A stretch of 64,000 bases of DNA from Actinomyces mediterranea (GCF_900155595.1 NZ_FTPB01000004.1:682001-746000), one strand, 5' to 3'. Shown: positions 36,338-47,122, numbered from the stretch's first letter. The notes: a model not told the origin generated them from the sequence alone. Numbers and translations are program-made.

Positions 36338-38722
36338 CTACCTTCCGACAACCCGGGAGGAGGCCTCGTCCATCAATTCGGATTGCACATCCACCAAGGG
36401 GGAGCCGTCCTTCGCGAACTGGTTGCGCTTCCACTTGCCGTTCTTCTTCAATGCCCACGAGGACGTCCCCTCGGACACTCCGCGGCGCACGAGTCCCGCC
36501 AGATACGCGATCTGCGTCTCGTCTTTGATCCTCACCAGGGCCTCAACCCTTCGATCGAGATTGCGGTGCATGAGGTCGGCCGAGCCGATCCACACCTCCT
36601 CTGCTCCCTCGGGCCCGAAAGCGTAGATCCGGGAGTGCTCCAAGAAGCGACCGAGGATCGAACGGACCCGGATATTCTCCGATAGGCCCGGCACCCCCGC
36701 CCGAATCGCACAAATGCCGCGCACCAGAGCATCGACGCGAACGCCCGCCTGGGACGCCCGATAGAGGGCGTCAATGACAGCCTCGTCAACGGCGGAATTG
36801 ACCTTAATGCCAATCCATGCATCCTCACCCGCCTTCTTCCGGGCGATCTGGCCGTTGATCCTCTGAATGAGGCCGTCCCGGATCGACAGAGGCGCCACGA
36901 GCAGGCGGTGGAATGTCGAGCGCGGCGCGTAACCGGAGAGCTGATTGAATAGGCGCGTCATATCCTGCGCCACCTCAGGATCACAGGTGAGCAGACCCAA
37001 GTCCTCATATCCGCGCGCCGTCTTCGGATGGTAGTTGCCGGTGCCGACGTGACAGTAGCGGCGCAGGCCATCGGTCTCTTGGCGCACGACGAGGGCGAGC
37101 TTGCAGTGCGTCTTCAAACCGACCATGCCGTAGACGACGTGGACGCCCGCCCTCTCCAGTTTGCGGGCCCAGCCGATATTCGCCTCCTCATCGAAGCGCG
37201 CCTTGATCTCCACGATCGCGACGACCTGTTTGCCCGATTGCGCTGCCTCGATGAGGGCCGACACGATCGGCGAATCCCCGGAGGTGCGGTACAGGGTCTG
37301 CTTCATCGCCAAGACATTCGGATCGCGCGCCGCCTGCGTGATGAACGCCTGAACCGAAGTCGCAAAAGAATCGTAGGGGTGGTGGAGAAGAACGTCGTGG
37401 CTGCGGATCTTGGCGAAGATATCGCCCGCGCGCGCCGACTCGAACTCTGCCAGTCCCGCTGCGGTGACCGGGACGTACTTCGGGTACTTGAGGTCGGCGA
37501 GGTCGAGATCGTGCAGTTCATTGCACAGCGTGAGATCGAGCGGCGCGGGCAGTGCGATGACATCCGCCGGAGCGATCTCCAGCTTCTCCACGAGGAATTC
37601 ACGGACGAAGGGCGTAATCGTCTCTTCCACTTCAAGGCGGACGACGGGACCGAAGCGGCGCCTGAGGAGCTCCTCCTCCATGGCGGTCAGCAAGTTCTCC
37701 GCATCGTCCTCTTCCACTTCGAGGTCCTCATTGCGGGTGACGCGGAAGCCGTGGGCCTCGACGATCTCCACCCCCGGGAACAGGTGGTCGAGGTGTGCGC
37801 GCACCACGTCTTCCAGGGTCACGAAGGTGGCACCCTTTTCAGTGCCGACAATGTCTTCCACTGACCCGATGCCCGTCTTGCCCGCCGTCTCCACATTGAT
37901 GAGGCGCGGCAGCGACTGGGGGACCTTGACGCGCGCGAAGTGCAGCTTGTCGGTCAGTGGGTTGCGCACGACGACGGCGAGGTTCAGCGACAGGCCGGAG
38001 ATATAGGGGAAAGGGTGGGAGGGGTCGACGGCGAGAGGCGTGAGGACGGGGAAGATCTGGCGCCTGAAGTAGCGGGTGAGCTCCATCTGCTGTTCCTCGC
38101 CGAGGTCGTCCCAGCGGCGCAGGCGTATCCCCGAAGCATTCAGCGACGGCAGGATCTCCGACTGGAATGCGGCGGCTTGGCGCTCGAGGAGTTCACGGGC
38201 GCGCGCCTGGATCCCCTCGAGGACTTGGCGGGGCTCCAGCCCGGATGCGGATGCCTTCGCGATGCCCGCGGCGATCCGACGCTTGAGGCCGGCGACTCGG
38301 ACCATGTAGAACTCATCGAGGTTGGAGGAGAAAATCGCGGAGAACCACGCGCGCTCCAGCAGTGGCAGGTTCACGTCCTCGGATTGTTCGAGGACGCGCT
38401 GATTGAACGCCATCCATGAGATCTCCCTGTCGGCGAAGCGCCCCCTGGGCAGGGGCTCGTCCTCGCCGAGCGGGGCTGAGGCGTCGATGTGGGTAGCAAG
38501 GGCAGGCAGTACCATCTGCGCCGGTATCGGGTCGTCGTCGTATTCGGAGTCCTCATGCTCGACGCCGACCAGTCCCGCCCGGTCCGCAGGGACAAGCATC
38601 TCATCGGCTCGCGCCACCTCCACTGCGGTTGCCTCGCCCACCTCCGGGGCGACTGCATCCTCGGGGATGGCCGGTCCCGGCCAAGAGCCATCGGGGGAGG
38701 AGAAGGTCGGGGAGTCGGACAT
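36338..38722 (-). CDS. ppk: Polyphosphate kinase (PPK1)
   Basis: The protein has 794 residues. An acidic N-terminal extension of about 90 residues precedes the PPK1 domains. N domain: [19 protein letters not shown]. Head domain: [19 protein letters not shown]. Catalytic domains contain [20 protein letters not shown] and [27 protein letters not shown], where the phospho-accepting His lies. [19 protein letters not shown] near the end is typical. It reversibly transfers ATP gamma-phosphate to polyphosphate, complementing the Pit uptake system encoded earlier. GAGGAAG precedes the ATG. The 423 bases upstream (38723-39145) hold no gene I can support. Confidence 0.95.
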   Translation of the reverse strand: MSDSPTFSSPDGSWPGPAIPEDAVAPEVGEATAVEVARADEMLVPADRAGLVGVEHEDSEYDDDPIPAQMVLPALATHIDASAPLGEDEPLPRGRFADREISWMAFNQRVLEQSEDVNLPLLERAWFSAIFSSNLDEFYMVRVAGLKRRIAAGIAKASASGLEPRQVLEGIQARARELLERQAAAFQSEILPSLNASGIRLRRWDDLGEEQQMELTRYFRRQIFPVLTPLAVDPSHPFPYISGLSLNLAVVVRNPLTDKLHFARVKVPQSLPRLINVETAGKTGIGSVEDIVGTEKGATFVTLEDVVRAHLDHLFPGVEIVEAHGFRVTRNEDLEVEEDDAENLLTAMEEELLRRRFGPVVRLEVEETITPFVREFLVEKLEIAPADVIALPAPLDLTLCNELHDLDLADLKYPKYVPVTAAGLAEFESARAGDIFAKIRSHDVLLHHPYDSFATSVQAFITQAARDPNVLAMKQTLYRTSGDSPIVSALIEAAQSGKQVVAIVEIKARFDEEANIGWARKLERAGVHVVYGMVGLKTHCKLALVVRQETDGLRRYCHVGTGNYHPKTARGYEDLGLLTCDPEVAQDMTRLFNQLSGYAPRSTFHRLLVAPLSIRDGLIQRINGQIARKKAGEDAWIGIKVNSAVDEAVIDALYRASQAGVRVDALVRGICAIRAGVPGLSENIRVRSILGRFLEHSRIYAFGPEGAEEVWIGSADLMHRNLDRRVEALVRIKDETQIAYLAGLVRRGVSEGTSSWALKKNGKWKRNQFAKDGSPLVDVQSELMDEASSRVVGR

Positions 38723-39145
38723 TCGGGGTCACTTCCTCAATGTCGGGTCGCTTGGCGCGGTCCTGGGCGACGAGGGCGCTCCGCCCCATCCATGGGGTTA
38801 AACCCTCAGCGCGATTGCAGCCGCTTCCACCGCCGCTGCGGGCGCGTCTACTGTCGATCTTAGGCTGCCGGGTCGCTCCCCGCCGCTCGACGGCTCCCCG
38901 ATAGCTGGGACTCAGACGGGTTCACCTTCGATGTCTTGGACGTGTCCTTTCTCATTCAAGGCACCCGGGGGTCGACATCGTTCCTCCGGAGCACCCGGAT
39001 CTCGGGGGCTTCGCGCCCACCCTCGGGACCTATTCCAATGGCGTCATCGCGCCTGCGACTCCGCCCCTCCCCGACATCAGCACCTCGCGACCTCGCCCCA
39101 CACACCAACACTCCCCAATCCTGAAGTGAGAGCCCTCTGCGGCAC

Positions 39146-39778
39146 TCAATCCAGGTTCCCTACCGCTGCCTCCCGCGCGGCGAGGTCCAAGTCCTCAGCG
39201 GTCCTCAGCAGCGCATGGGCGCGCATCGTCACCGCGTGCGCGAGAGGATCGTTCGGGTCGGTGATCCACGATGCCCCACCGCCCTCCCCCGCTGCGAGGA
39301 TCCTCATGGCGCGCGACGCATCTGCGAGGACACTCTGGAGGTCGTCATCGGTGAGGGTCCCGCGCAAGAGTGCGGCCACCTCGTCCATGACGGAATCGAG
39401 GGGGCGCACGTCGACGGGGTGCTCCAGTCCGGGGATGATCGCAGCGCGCTCACCGTCCTCGTAGCGGCTGTGGACGAGGGCGGGGTCGCGGTCGAACCAC
39501 TGGAGGAGCAGGTAGAGTCGCCAGAAGGCTCCGGGGAGTGTGAAGTCGGGGCTGGAAGACCATAGGTGGGCGACCGCGTCGACGCCCTCCCGCTCAACGA
39601 GGGCGCGGAGGCGCTCGACCATCTCGGGCCCGAATTCATCATCGGGGACGCCCATGAGCGCCCACGCGCTGGTGTGGGCGACAGCGGAGGCCGCTGCGGG
39701 GTCCTCGTCGCCGACGAGGGCCTCGGCTCGCATCGGCGACAGCATTGCTGGCCGACGGGGGACACGGGATTGGGCCAT
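39146..39778 (-). CDS. Conserved actinobacterial hypothetical protein
   Basis: The protein has 210 residues, is acidic and probably soluble. It contains SPDFTLPGAFWRLYLLLQWFDRDPALVHSRYEDG and a helical C terminus. It resembles uncharacterised actinobacterial proteins by general look, but I recognise no domain or catalytic motif. It is transcribed toward ppk and divergently from the tRNA-Lys gene. A ribosome-site-like GAGGA lies rather far (11 bases) from the ATG. Confidence 0.7.
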   Translation of the reverse strand: MAQSRVPRRPAMLSPMRAEALVGDEDPAAASAVAHTSAWALMGVPDDEFGPEMVERLRALVEREGVDAVAHLWSSSPDFTLPGAFWRLYLLLQWFDRDPALVHSRYEDGERAAIIPGLEHPVDVRPLDSVMDEVAALLRGTLTDDDLQSVLADASRAMRILAAGEGGGASWITDPNDPLAHAVTMRAHALLRTAEDLDLAAREAAVGNLD

Positions 39779-39856
39779 TGAAGCGCCGTCCTCTTACACT
39801 AGGGATGCGGCGTGTCGCATGCTGGTGGTATTGTCCAGCGGTGGCGCAAACGCCGC

Positions 39857-39931
39857 GGGCCTATAGCTCAATGGTAGAGCAGCGGACTTTTAATCCGTGG
39901 GTTGGGGGTTCGAGTCCCCCTGGGCCTACCA
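39857..39931 (+). tRNA. tRNA-Lys (anticodon TTT)
   Basis: Cloverleaf: acceptor GGGCCTA paired with TGGGCCT (with G-U pairs), D arm AGCTC...GAGC, anticodon loop ACTTTTAAT with TTT, T arm GGGGG-TTCGAGT-CCCCC, discriminator A and encoded CCA. Confidence 0.95.
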
Positions 39932-39988
39932 GCACCGTCAACCATCATCACTCCCCGCGTCGGCGAACTCATAATCATAATAGAGCCT

Positions 39989-42085
39989 ATGAGCGATGAT
40001 GCACCCTCCACCGAGACCGCGCTGACGAGCACCGAGCGGGCTGTGGGCGCCCTCGTCGGGCTCGCCGCCGGGGACGCCCTCGGCATGCCGACCCAGTCCA
40101 TGTCGCCCGAGCAGATCCGCTCCGAATACGGCTCCATCACCGGTTTTCGCGATGCATCCGCATCCCAGCCTTACGCGCCGAACCTGCCCGCCGGGCACAT
40201 CACTGACGACACGGAGCAGGCACTCCTCGTCGCAGACCTGCTGATCTGCGGCGACGGGACGATTGACCCCGCAGCATTGGCGCACGCCCTCCTTGAGTGG
40301 GAGGCGGCAATGATCGCGCGCGGCTCCCTCGACCTGCTCGGCCCGTCAACGAAACTCGCCCTCGAACAGGTCCGCTCGGGGGCGGACCCCGCAACGACTG
40401 GGCGCACGGGTACGACCAATGGCGCCGCAATGAGGGTCGCCCCCGTCGGAATCGCGACCTCCACAGCGGATCGTGAGTCCTTCACGATGCGCGTCCTCGA
40501 TTCGTGCCGCGTCACCCACTCGACGCATCAGGGCTTCGAGTCGGCGGCGCTCGTCGCAGCGACGGTGTCCCTCGGCATCGACGGGGCGGGGGTGCGCGAC
40601 GCCCTGCGCGGGGCGCTGGAACTCGTGGCGTCACTGGAACCCCAGGGGACGTGGACCGGCAGGGCCAGTGTTGTCGCCACGACGAGGGCGGCCCTCGCCC
40701 ACTCGTCCACGGCCCGCGCCGACGACATGAGCGACGATGACTTCCTCGACCTGCTGCGCGCAGAAATCGGGACAAGTGTCGAATCCTCAGAGTCGATCCC
40801 CGCAGCATTCGCCCTCGCCGACCGCTACTGTGACAGACCCTTCGACGCTCTGCTCGGTGCGGCGAATCTCGGAGGGGACACGGACACGATCGGAGCGATC
40901 GCGGGAGCCATCCTCGGCGCCTGCATCGGCCCCGGCATCGCGGGCCCCGACGCGAGGACGCTCATCGAGGGCGTCAACGGGATCGACCTATCGGCGCCCG
41001 TCGATGCTCTGCTCGCCCTGCGCCGGACTGCGCCCGAGGCGAAGAAAGGCGCAGCCGTGAGCCGATCCGGCCGTCCAGTGAGCGAAGGGGATCGTCTGGG
41101 CCGCGTCATCCTGCTCGGGCAGGTCATCGTCGATCTCGCGCTGCGCCTCGACGCGATTCCCTCCCCCGGCTCCGATGTCTTCGCCGAGGATGCGGGGATG
41201 CACACGGGCGGCGGTTTCAACGCTTTGTATGCGGCGACGCGGATGGGCGCCAAAACGGTGAGCCTCTCCGGTGTCGGAGACAGCGGTTTCGCCCGGATCA
41301 TCACCGCCGACCTGGAAAGTATCGGGGTCGACGACGCGGGGCCGCACCTCACCGGCATTGACTCAGGCTATTGCGTGGCGCTCACCGACGCATCGGGTGA
41401 GCGGACTTTCGTGTCGACCCGCGGTGCGGAGACCCTTGTCCCCGCCGACGCGTGGGCCGCCTTCGCCCGCACCCGCATGCGCCCTTCGGATGTCGTCTAT
41501 ATCGACGGCTATGCACTCGCTCATCCTGCGAATGTTGGGGCGCTGAGAGCTGTCGCCGCACAGGACCTTCTCGCCGGTGCGCGCGTCATTGTGGACGTGT
41601 CGCCAATGGTGGAGTCCGTCGATCTCGCTGACCTGCTCATGCTCACCCCCTTGCGCCCCCTGTGGTCAATGAATGAGCGCGAAGCGCTAATCCTCTTGAG
41701 CCGCCTCGGCCTCGACGCAGCGGCCCGCACTGAGTCGACCGCTCACGGGGAGCCGCGCCCGGCGCTGTCCGCGAGTGCACTCGGCGAGTGCTTCGCCTCC
41801 GCGGTGCTGGTGCGGGCGGGGGCGGCGGGCGCGTGGCTGTGGACCCCTGGGGAGTCGTGCCCGCTGTACATCCCGACTCCGACGGTGAGCGTCGTGGATA
41901 CGAATGGCGCCGGTGACGCTCATTCCGGGGTGCTGGCGGCCGCCCTCGTCGAGGGGGTTCCCCTTGAACGGGCGCTCGTCCTCGCCAATTGTGCGGGCGC
42001 TCTCGCGTCGACCAGGGTCGGCCCCGCCACCTGTCCGAGTCGCGACGAAATCGAAGCCGCAGCGGATGCGCTCCTCGCCGGTTAG
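39989..42085 (+). CDS. ADP-ribosylglycohydrolase / PfkB-family kinase fusion
   Basis: The protein has 698 residues in two domains. Residues ~15-330 form an ADP-ribosylglycohydrolase (ARH) fold: GLAAGDALGMPTQSM, HITDDTEQALL (metal-binding TDDT near 71-75) and NLGGDTDTIGAIAGAILGA (second metal motif near 294). Residues ~370-695 form a ribokinase/PfkB kinase: MHTGGGFNALYAATRMGAKT (sugar-binding Gly-Gly) and DTNGAGDAHSGVLAAAL (catalytic Asp and anion hole near 640). Both active sites look intact. The two functions are encoded by adjacent genes yegU and yegV in E. coli, so this fusion supports a shared pathway, perhaps freeing then phosphorylating a pentose or nucleoside. CATAAT lies seven bases before the ATG, suggesting a leaderless start. 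Confidence 0.92.
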   Translation: MSDDAPSTETALTSTERAVGALVGLAAGDALGMPTQSMSPEQIRSEYGSITGFRDASASQPYAPNLPAGHITDDTEQALLVADLLICGDGTIDPAALAHALLEWEAAMIARGSLDLLGPSTKLALEQVRSGADPATTGRTGTTNGAAMRVAPVGIATSTADRESFTMRVLDSCRVTHSTHQGFESAALVAATVSLGIDGAGVRDALRGALELVASLEPQGTWTGRASVVATTRAALAHSSTARADDMSDDDFLDLLRAEIGTSVESSESIPAAFALADRYCDRPFDALLGAANLGGDTDTIGAIAGAILGACIGPGIAGPDARTLIEGVNGIDLSAPVDALLALRRTAPEAKKGAAVSRSGRPVSEGDRLGRVILLGQVIVDLALRLDAIPSPGSDVFAEDAGMHTGGGFNALYAATRMGAKTVSLSGVGDSGFARIITADLESIGVDDAGPHLTGIDSGYCVALTDASGERTFVSTRGAETLVPADAWAAFARTRMRPSDVVYIDGYALAHPANVGALRAVAAQDLLAGARVIVDVSPMVESVDLADLLMLTPLRPLWSMNEREALILLSRLGLDAAARTESTAHGEPRPALSASALGECFASAVLVRAGAAGAWLWTPGESCPLYIPTPTVSVVDTNGAGDAHSGVLAAALVEGVPLERALVLANCAGALASTRVGPATCPSRDEIEAAADALLAG

Positions 42086-42256
42086 CCCCACGCCCAGCGC
42101 AAAGAATCTCACATTTTGCGGCTTACGAGGCACCGCAGCGAATGCGTACCCTGAAACCATTCCTCCATCGCGGACTCCCACACTGTCGTCGGCATGCCCT
42201 TCAACATGCCCCGGCTGCGGGCACGCGCCACCTCACACATCACCGACAGAGAGCAC

Positions 42257-43560
42257 ATGAGCACCAGCACCGAACCATCCCCGGGTGCCACCGCTGCATT
42301 CGACTCCGCTGAGGCACCCGACGAGCGCTCGTCCTCGAGTATCGTCGGCGGAGCACTCACCACGATGCTCCTTGCAACGCTCGCCCTGCAGAACGCCGTG
42401 CCCCCGTTGGCGACGGACATGTACTCGCCGTCCTTCCCGAATATCACCGCCGATCTGGCGACCACGGCTACTCTCGTCGGGTTCACGCTCACCACCTTCT
42501 TCATCGGTTTCGGTGCCGGTCAGATCGCAGGCGGAGCCCTATCGGATCAGATCGGACGCCGCCGCCCGATGATCGCCGGAGGCCTCATCGCGGTGATCGG
42601 TTCGATCATCTGCGCGTCCTCCCCGAGCAGCGCCGTCCTCCTCATCGGCCGTTTCTTCCAGGGCTTCGGCGGCGGTGTCGCCTCCGCCGTCGGACGCGCC
42701 ATCCTCGTTGACGTTGCACACGGCCACCTGCTGGCCCGCGCCATGTCGCTGCTTCAGGCGATCGGCGGGCTCGCCCCCATGATCGCCCCCGTCATCGGCG
42801 GCCTCGTCGTCACCTACGCGTCGTGGCGCATGATCTTCTGGTTCCTCACGGGTTCACCGTCATCATGGTTCTCGCCGCGTGGCGTTATGCCCCCGAATCC
42901 CTTCCCGCTGAGCGGCGCCGTGGCGGCGGCCTGTCTCGCTTCGTGTCCGGCATCGGTCACGTCATGCGGATCCGGCTCTTCGTCGGCTTCATGCTGACGA
43001 GCTCCTTCACGAGTTTTTGCATGTTCGGCTACGTGTCGAACTCGTCCTATGTCCTCCAAGAGCAGCTCGGCCTGTCCGCCATCACATTCTCGTGGATCTT
43101 CGGGGGCAATGCCCTCCTGTCGACGCTACTGGCCCTGGTAAATGTGCGGCTCATCGGGCGCTACGAGCCCCGTAGGCTCATCCTCTTGGGCATGAGCCTC
43201 GCTGCGGTGGGCGTCATCATCCTTGCCCTGTCGACCTTCGCGTGGACTCTGCCCCTCATTCCCACCTGTGTCGGCTTCTCCTTCATCATGGCGGCGAACG
43301 CCTTCATCTTCGGCAACGCCTCCGCTCTCGCCCTGGGCGAGGCCCGCGAACACGCCGGGACCGCGTCTGCGGTGCAGGGGCTCACGCAGGCGCTCGCGAA
43401 TTCCATCGCCTCTCCACTCGCGACCTCTGGCGACGGACAGACCGCCGTCCCCATGGTGCTCGTCATGATCGTCGGCTCGCTCGGCGCGTGGGCGGCGTTC
43501 TGGCTGATCGCCCGCGGCGGCCAGAGCACTCATAGGTCGCGCCTGCCCATCGAGGAGTGA
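42257..43560 (+). pseudogene. Bcr/CflA-type MFS drug efflux transporter, frameshifted
   Basis: Two overlapping frames encode one 12-helix DHA1 transporter of about 435 residues. The first frame gives the N-terminal half: LQNAVPPLATDMYSPSFPNI, GRRRPMIAGGLIAVIGS and MIAPVIGGLVVTYASWRMIFWFLTG. The second resumes exactly there with FTVIMVLAAWRYAPESLP and runs to 43560. The switch is at the GGG at about 42850-42852, and one missing base explains it. The start ATG at 42257 follows GAGAG. The gene is inactive unless the base is a sequencing error. Confidence 0.88.
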
Positions 43561-43573
43561 CGCGCACGCACTG

Positions 43574-44452
43574 TTATGAGACGAGGTCGGCGGGCCGATG
43601 CCGCGGTTTCGGTGGCGCCGACGCGATCCATACCGCGATCGAGATGAGGACGAGGCCGACGAGTTCGCCAGGGGTGGGGACCTGCGCGAGCATCACCGCT
43701 CCGACGAGGGCGGAGGTGGCGGGCAGCAGTGCTGTGAAGAGCGCGAAAGTCGCTGCACTGAGGCGAGCCATCGCCATGGCCTCAAGGGTGAAAGGGATGA
43801 CGGTCGACACAATGCCGATAATGATGAGCGTTCCCAGCACATTCCACGAGCCCACTGCGGCGATCCCCGCGGGGGCGAGCAACGGCGCGGATAGGAGCGA
43901 GGCGAAACCGAGGGATGCGGACAAGTTGGTGACCGCTGAGCGTTTCGACGCGATCGCCTGCCCGATGAGAATATAGCCCGCCCATGCGGCGGCCGCGGCG
44001 AGGATCCAGGCGATTCCCGTGATCGTGCCGGGCTCGTGGATGTCGAGGCCGAGTCCGCCGATGGAGGCGACGCCTGCGAAGGCGAGGAGCGCCGCGATGC
44101 GCGGCTCCCAGCCCCGCCCTCGTATGACTGCAACCGATACGGGTCCGAGGAATTCGAGGGAGACTGCGACGCCGAGGGGCAGACGCATGATCGCCTCGTA
44201 GAAACAGGCGTTGAGGGTGATGATGAACGCGCCGAAGATCATGGACCCGACACAGTCGCGCCTGCCCCACGCCTCGCGCCATGGTCGGCGCCAGGCGAGC
44301 AAGATGAGGGCAGCGGTCAGGACCCTCCACCAGGCGACCGATGCCGGTTCGATGCGGGAGAACAGGCCGACAGCCAGGCCCGCACCCACGTATTGGATGA
44401 GCGCGGATCCGACGATGAAGAGCTGCGCGGGGACACGGTCCGCGAGCCGCAT
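43574..44452 (-). CDS. EamA/RhaT-family (DMT) exporter
   Basis: The protein has 292 residues with ten helices in two EamA repeats. The first contains VAWWRVLTAALILLAWRRPW and MRLPLGVAVSLEFLGPVSVAV. The second contains AWILAAAAAWAGYILIGQAIA and LSAATFALFTALLPATSALVGAVML. The pattern is that of RhtA/threonine-homoserine exporter relatives, but the substrate is unknown. It starts three bases after msrB, so the two form an operon. Confidence 0.87.
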   Translation of the reverse strand: MRLADRVPAQLFIVGSALIQYVGAGLAVGLFSRIEPASVAWWRVLTAALILLAWRRPWREAWGRRDCVGSMIFGAFIITLNACFYEAIMRLPLGVAVSLEFLGPVSVAVIRGRGWEPRIAALLAFAGVASIGGLGLDIHEPGTITGIAWILAAAAAWAGYILIGQAIASKRSAVTNLSASLGFASLLSAPLLAPAGIAAVGSWNVLGTLIIIGIVSTVIPFTLEAMAMARLSAATFALFTALLPATSALVGAVMLAQVPTPGELVGLVLISIAVWIASAPPKPRHRPADLVS

Positions 44453-44455
44453 GGA

Positions 44456-44875
44456 CTACTCCTGGGTGGGGATGAAGGTGAGCGCCGCAGAATTCATGCA
44501 GTAGCGGCGACCGGTCGGCTGGTCGGGGGCATCGGGGAAGACGTGGCCGAGGTGGGAGCCGCAATTCGCGCAACGCACCTCGGTGCGGATCATGCCGTGC
44601 GACGTGTCCTCCGACTCGGTGGTGGAGGCGTCCTTGGACTGGTAGAAGCTCGGCCACCCGCAGTGGGACTCGAACTTCGCGGTCGCGTCGAAGAGCTCGG
44701 CGCCGCAGGCCGCACAATGGTAGGCGCCGGGACGGTCCTCGTTGAGGAGTTCGCCTGTGAAGGGGCGTTCGGTGCCCGCTTCTCGTAGCACGTGGTACTG
44801 CATAGGGGTGAGGATACGGCGCCACTGGGCGTCCGTGAGGGAGGCGGCGTCGTTGAGAGCCTGGAATTCAGTCAT
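44456..44875 (-). CDS. msrB: Peptide-methionine (R)-S-oxide reductase MsrB
   Basis: The protein has 139 residues. Two zinc CxxC motifs (HCAACGAELFD and RCANCGSHLGHVF) and the catalytic Cys in RRYCMNSAALTF are present, with CGWPSFYQ between them. It repairs methionine-R-sulfoxide in oxidised proteins using thioredoxin. The ATG at 44875 was chosen: upstream codons are basic and not MsrB-like, and GAGAAT six bases before fits a leaderless promoter. Confidence 0.95.
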   Translation of the reverse strand: MTEFQALNDAASLTDAQWRRILTPMQYHVLREAGTERPFTGELLNEDRPGAYHCAACGAELFDATAKFESHCGWPSFYQSKDASTTESEDTSHGMIRTEVRCANCGSHLGHVFPDAPDQPTGRRYCMNSAALTFIPTQE

Positions 44876-44950
44876 ACGTCGATTCTCACCCCATCCCATC
44901 CTGTGCCGCCACCGGGACCCCATGGTGGACTCCGGCGATACGCGGCCCGG

Positions 44951-46681
44951 CTATTCCTTGTCCGTGTCCTCCTCGCGCCGTCCGCGTGCGTCTTCTTCTC
45001 GTTTCTTCGCCAACGCCTCACGCTCGGCGAGAGCCTCCTCGCCGGGGCCGGCGAAGATCTCGGAGCGCTCCTCCGCGTCGGGCGAGCCGGAGTAGAGGCG
45101 CTCTCCCCTGCCGCCGCTGGTCACTGTCGGCAGCGTCATGGTCCGCGTCTCCTGCAGGGGGGCGCCGACTCGCTGGGCGATCCGGGTTTCGGAGTCTGTT
45201 CCACAGGCGGGCGAGGAGGCGGAGACGACCCTGTCGAGGGTGCTCCTGGTCATCACTTGGGTCCGTGCCCCGTGCTCTTCAGTGGGCTTGCCCTCTGCGA
45301 GGTCGCGCATCCTCTCGGCCAGTGCACGCCTGCGGGCGCGCTTGGCCTTGCGCCTGGCTGCGACCATGCGTGCAGCGTGTGCGGCAGCATCATCGTCCGC
45401 CCCGGCGGACAGCGCGTTTTGGGCGGCCTCCATGACAGTGATACCGTCCTCGTCAATGGAGGTTTCGGAGGCGTCGTCGGCGATCTGGGACAGTTCCGAG
45501 GCGAAGGCGGCGACCCGTTCCCGCGAGCGGTCCTCAGGGACGGAGAGAGCTTCGAGCGGCTGTGTGCGATTCGCCGGCCTCGCCCACGGTTCCTCGTCAA
45601 CGACCCAGGCAATGAGGTTCTCGCGCAGGTAGCACCGCAGATCCCACAGGTTGCCCGAGTTGGTCGCCGATACGAGGATGCGCACAGTGACGGTCGACGT
45701 GTCCGAAGCCGTCATCTGCACGTTCCAGGTCCGCCCGTCCCACAGGTCCGTCGCAGACAGGAGCTGTTCGACTTTTTGCCGGATGAGCGCCATGGGTGCC
45801 GCCCAGTCGAAGTGCAGTTCGACCGTTCCGAGTTGCGCTGCGGCACGACGGGTCCAGTTCTCGAAGGCGGTCGACGTGAAGTACGTGGAGGGGATGATGA
45901 GTCGGCGCTCGTCCCACAGCCTCACAACGACGTAGCTGAGCGTGATCTCCTCGATTGCGCCGGACTCGCCCTTGTCGTTGGCGACGACAACATCGCCGAC
46001 CCGGATCGCGTCCGTGAAGGCGAGTTGGATTCCCGCGAAGACGTTCCCGAGGGTCTGCTGGGCGGCGAGGCCCGCGATGACGGAGATGAGGCCAGCTGAG
46101 GCGAGAAGGGTTCCCATCGCCTGGCGGGCGGCGTCGAAGGTCGCAAGGATCGCGCAGATGCCGATAATGGCGACGATCACTTGGATGAGCCTGCGGATAA
46201 CCTGTGCCTGCGTCTCAAAGCGCCGCGCCCGGCCATAGTCGGCGCTCAAGCGCATCTTCGCAGCATCTTCGAATACCCACGCCGCCGCATAAGCGATCCA
46301 CGTCATTGCGGCGATCGCGATGATGAGGAGCACGTGGAGGGAGGACTGCACGAGGGTCGCGTTCCCCCATCCGGTGAGTTCTGCGCCCTGGAGCATCCAG
46401 CCGAGGCCGAGCCACGCCCCCCACGTCATGAAGGTGACGTACAGGGGTGTGCGGACGCGTTTGACGAGGGCGGCCCCGGGCGCCCACCTGCGTAACATGC
46501 GCCTGAGTGCCGCGGAGACGAGGGCGGCTCCGATGAAGGCGATGAGGGCGCCGACGACTCCCCCGCCGAGGAGCGAGGCGATGTCGAGGGCGTTGCCGAC
46601 GGCATCGTCTCCGGCGCCCGACTGGGCGTCTTCCATGGGCAGGAGCAGTGCGGCGATGAGCGTCTGAGGGAGCGTGGTCAT
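44951..46681 (-). CDS. MscS-family mechanosensitive ion channel with long C-terminal tail
   Basis: The protein has 576 residues. Four to five N-terminal helices (including VVGALIAFIGAALVSAALRR and VLLIIAIAAMTWIAYAAAWVF) precede the MscS pore helix region LLASAGLISVIAGLAAQQTLGNVFAGIQLAFTDAIRVGD. A beta domain follows (IEEITLSYVVVRLWDERRLIIPSTYF). The last 170 residues are charged and rich in Ala/Arg/Glu, unlike short MscS, and may be a coiled or disordered regulatory tail. The channel releases solutes on osmotic downshock. TACGCT is six bases before the ATG with no ribosome site, so it is probably leaderless. Confidence 0.92.
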   Translation of the reverse strand: MTTLPQTLIAALLLPMEDAQSGAGDDAVGNALDIASLLGGGVVGALIAFIGAALVSAALRRMLRRWAPGAALVKRVRTPLYVTFMTWGAWLGLGWMLQGAELTGWGNATLVQSSLHVLLIIAIAAMTWIAYAAAWVFEDAAKMRLSADYGRARRFETQAQVIRRLIQVIVAIIGICAILATFDAARQAMGTLLASAGLISVIAGLAAQQTLGNVFAGIQLAFTDAIRVGDVVVANDKGESGAIEEITLSYVVVRLWDERRLIIPSTYFTSTAFENWTRRAAAQLGTVELHFDWAAPMALIRQKVEQLLSATDLWDGRTWNVQMTASDTSTVTVRILVSATNSGNLWDLRCYLRENLIAWVVDEEPWARPANRTQPLEALSVPEDRSRERVAAFASELSQIADDASETSIDEDGITVMEAAQNALSAGADDDAAAHAARMVAARRKAKRARRRALAERMRDLAEGKPTEEHGARTQVMTRSTLDRVVSASSPACGTDSETRIAQRVGAPLQETRTMTLPTVTSGGRGERLYSGSPDAEERSEIFAGPGEEALAEREALAKKREEDARGRREEDTDKE

Positions 46682-46888
46682 GCGTCAAGCGTAGAGGCCC
46701 GGCGCTGCGTCGCCCGGGGAGGCCCCGTGCGTTTCCCATGAGTCGCCGATCGGTCTGGGACGGCAAGGGTCACGTCGGCGGTGAATGATACCCCTTGTGA
46801 GGGGGTTCACCGAGGAGCATTTTGCATACTAGTGGGTTATCTGCCTATTATTTTCCGCGTCACGGACGCCAGTCCGGTGGCCACTCAG

Positions 46889-46961
<73 letters not shown>

Positions 46962-47021
46962 CTCTTCCCCCGGCATCGTGTCGATCGTGGAGAATAATTC
47001 AATAGGTCTTACCTGTTGTAA

Positions 47022-47095
47022 GGCCCCGTAGCGCAGTTGGTTAGCGCGCCGCCCTGTCACGGCGGAGGTCGCGGGTTCAAGTCCCGTCGGGGTCG
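47022..47095 (+). tRNA. tRNA-Asp (anticodon GTC)
   Basis: Acceptor GGCCCCG/CGGGGTC with discriminator G, anticodon stem GCCGC...GCGG around CCTGTCA, and T arm GCGGG-TTCAAGT-CCCGT. No CCA is encoded. Confidence 0.95.
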
Positions 47096-47122
47096 CCGAC
47101 CAGACCGGAAGGTCACGGTCCT

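Noticed and set aside
38723-39145. Possible small gene upstream of ppk
   Set aside because: Several short frames are open, but none has a start signal, family resemblance or consistent codon bias over a useful length.
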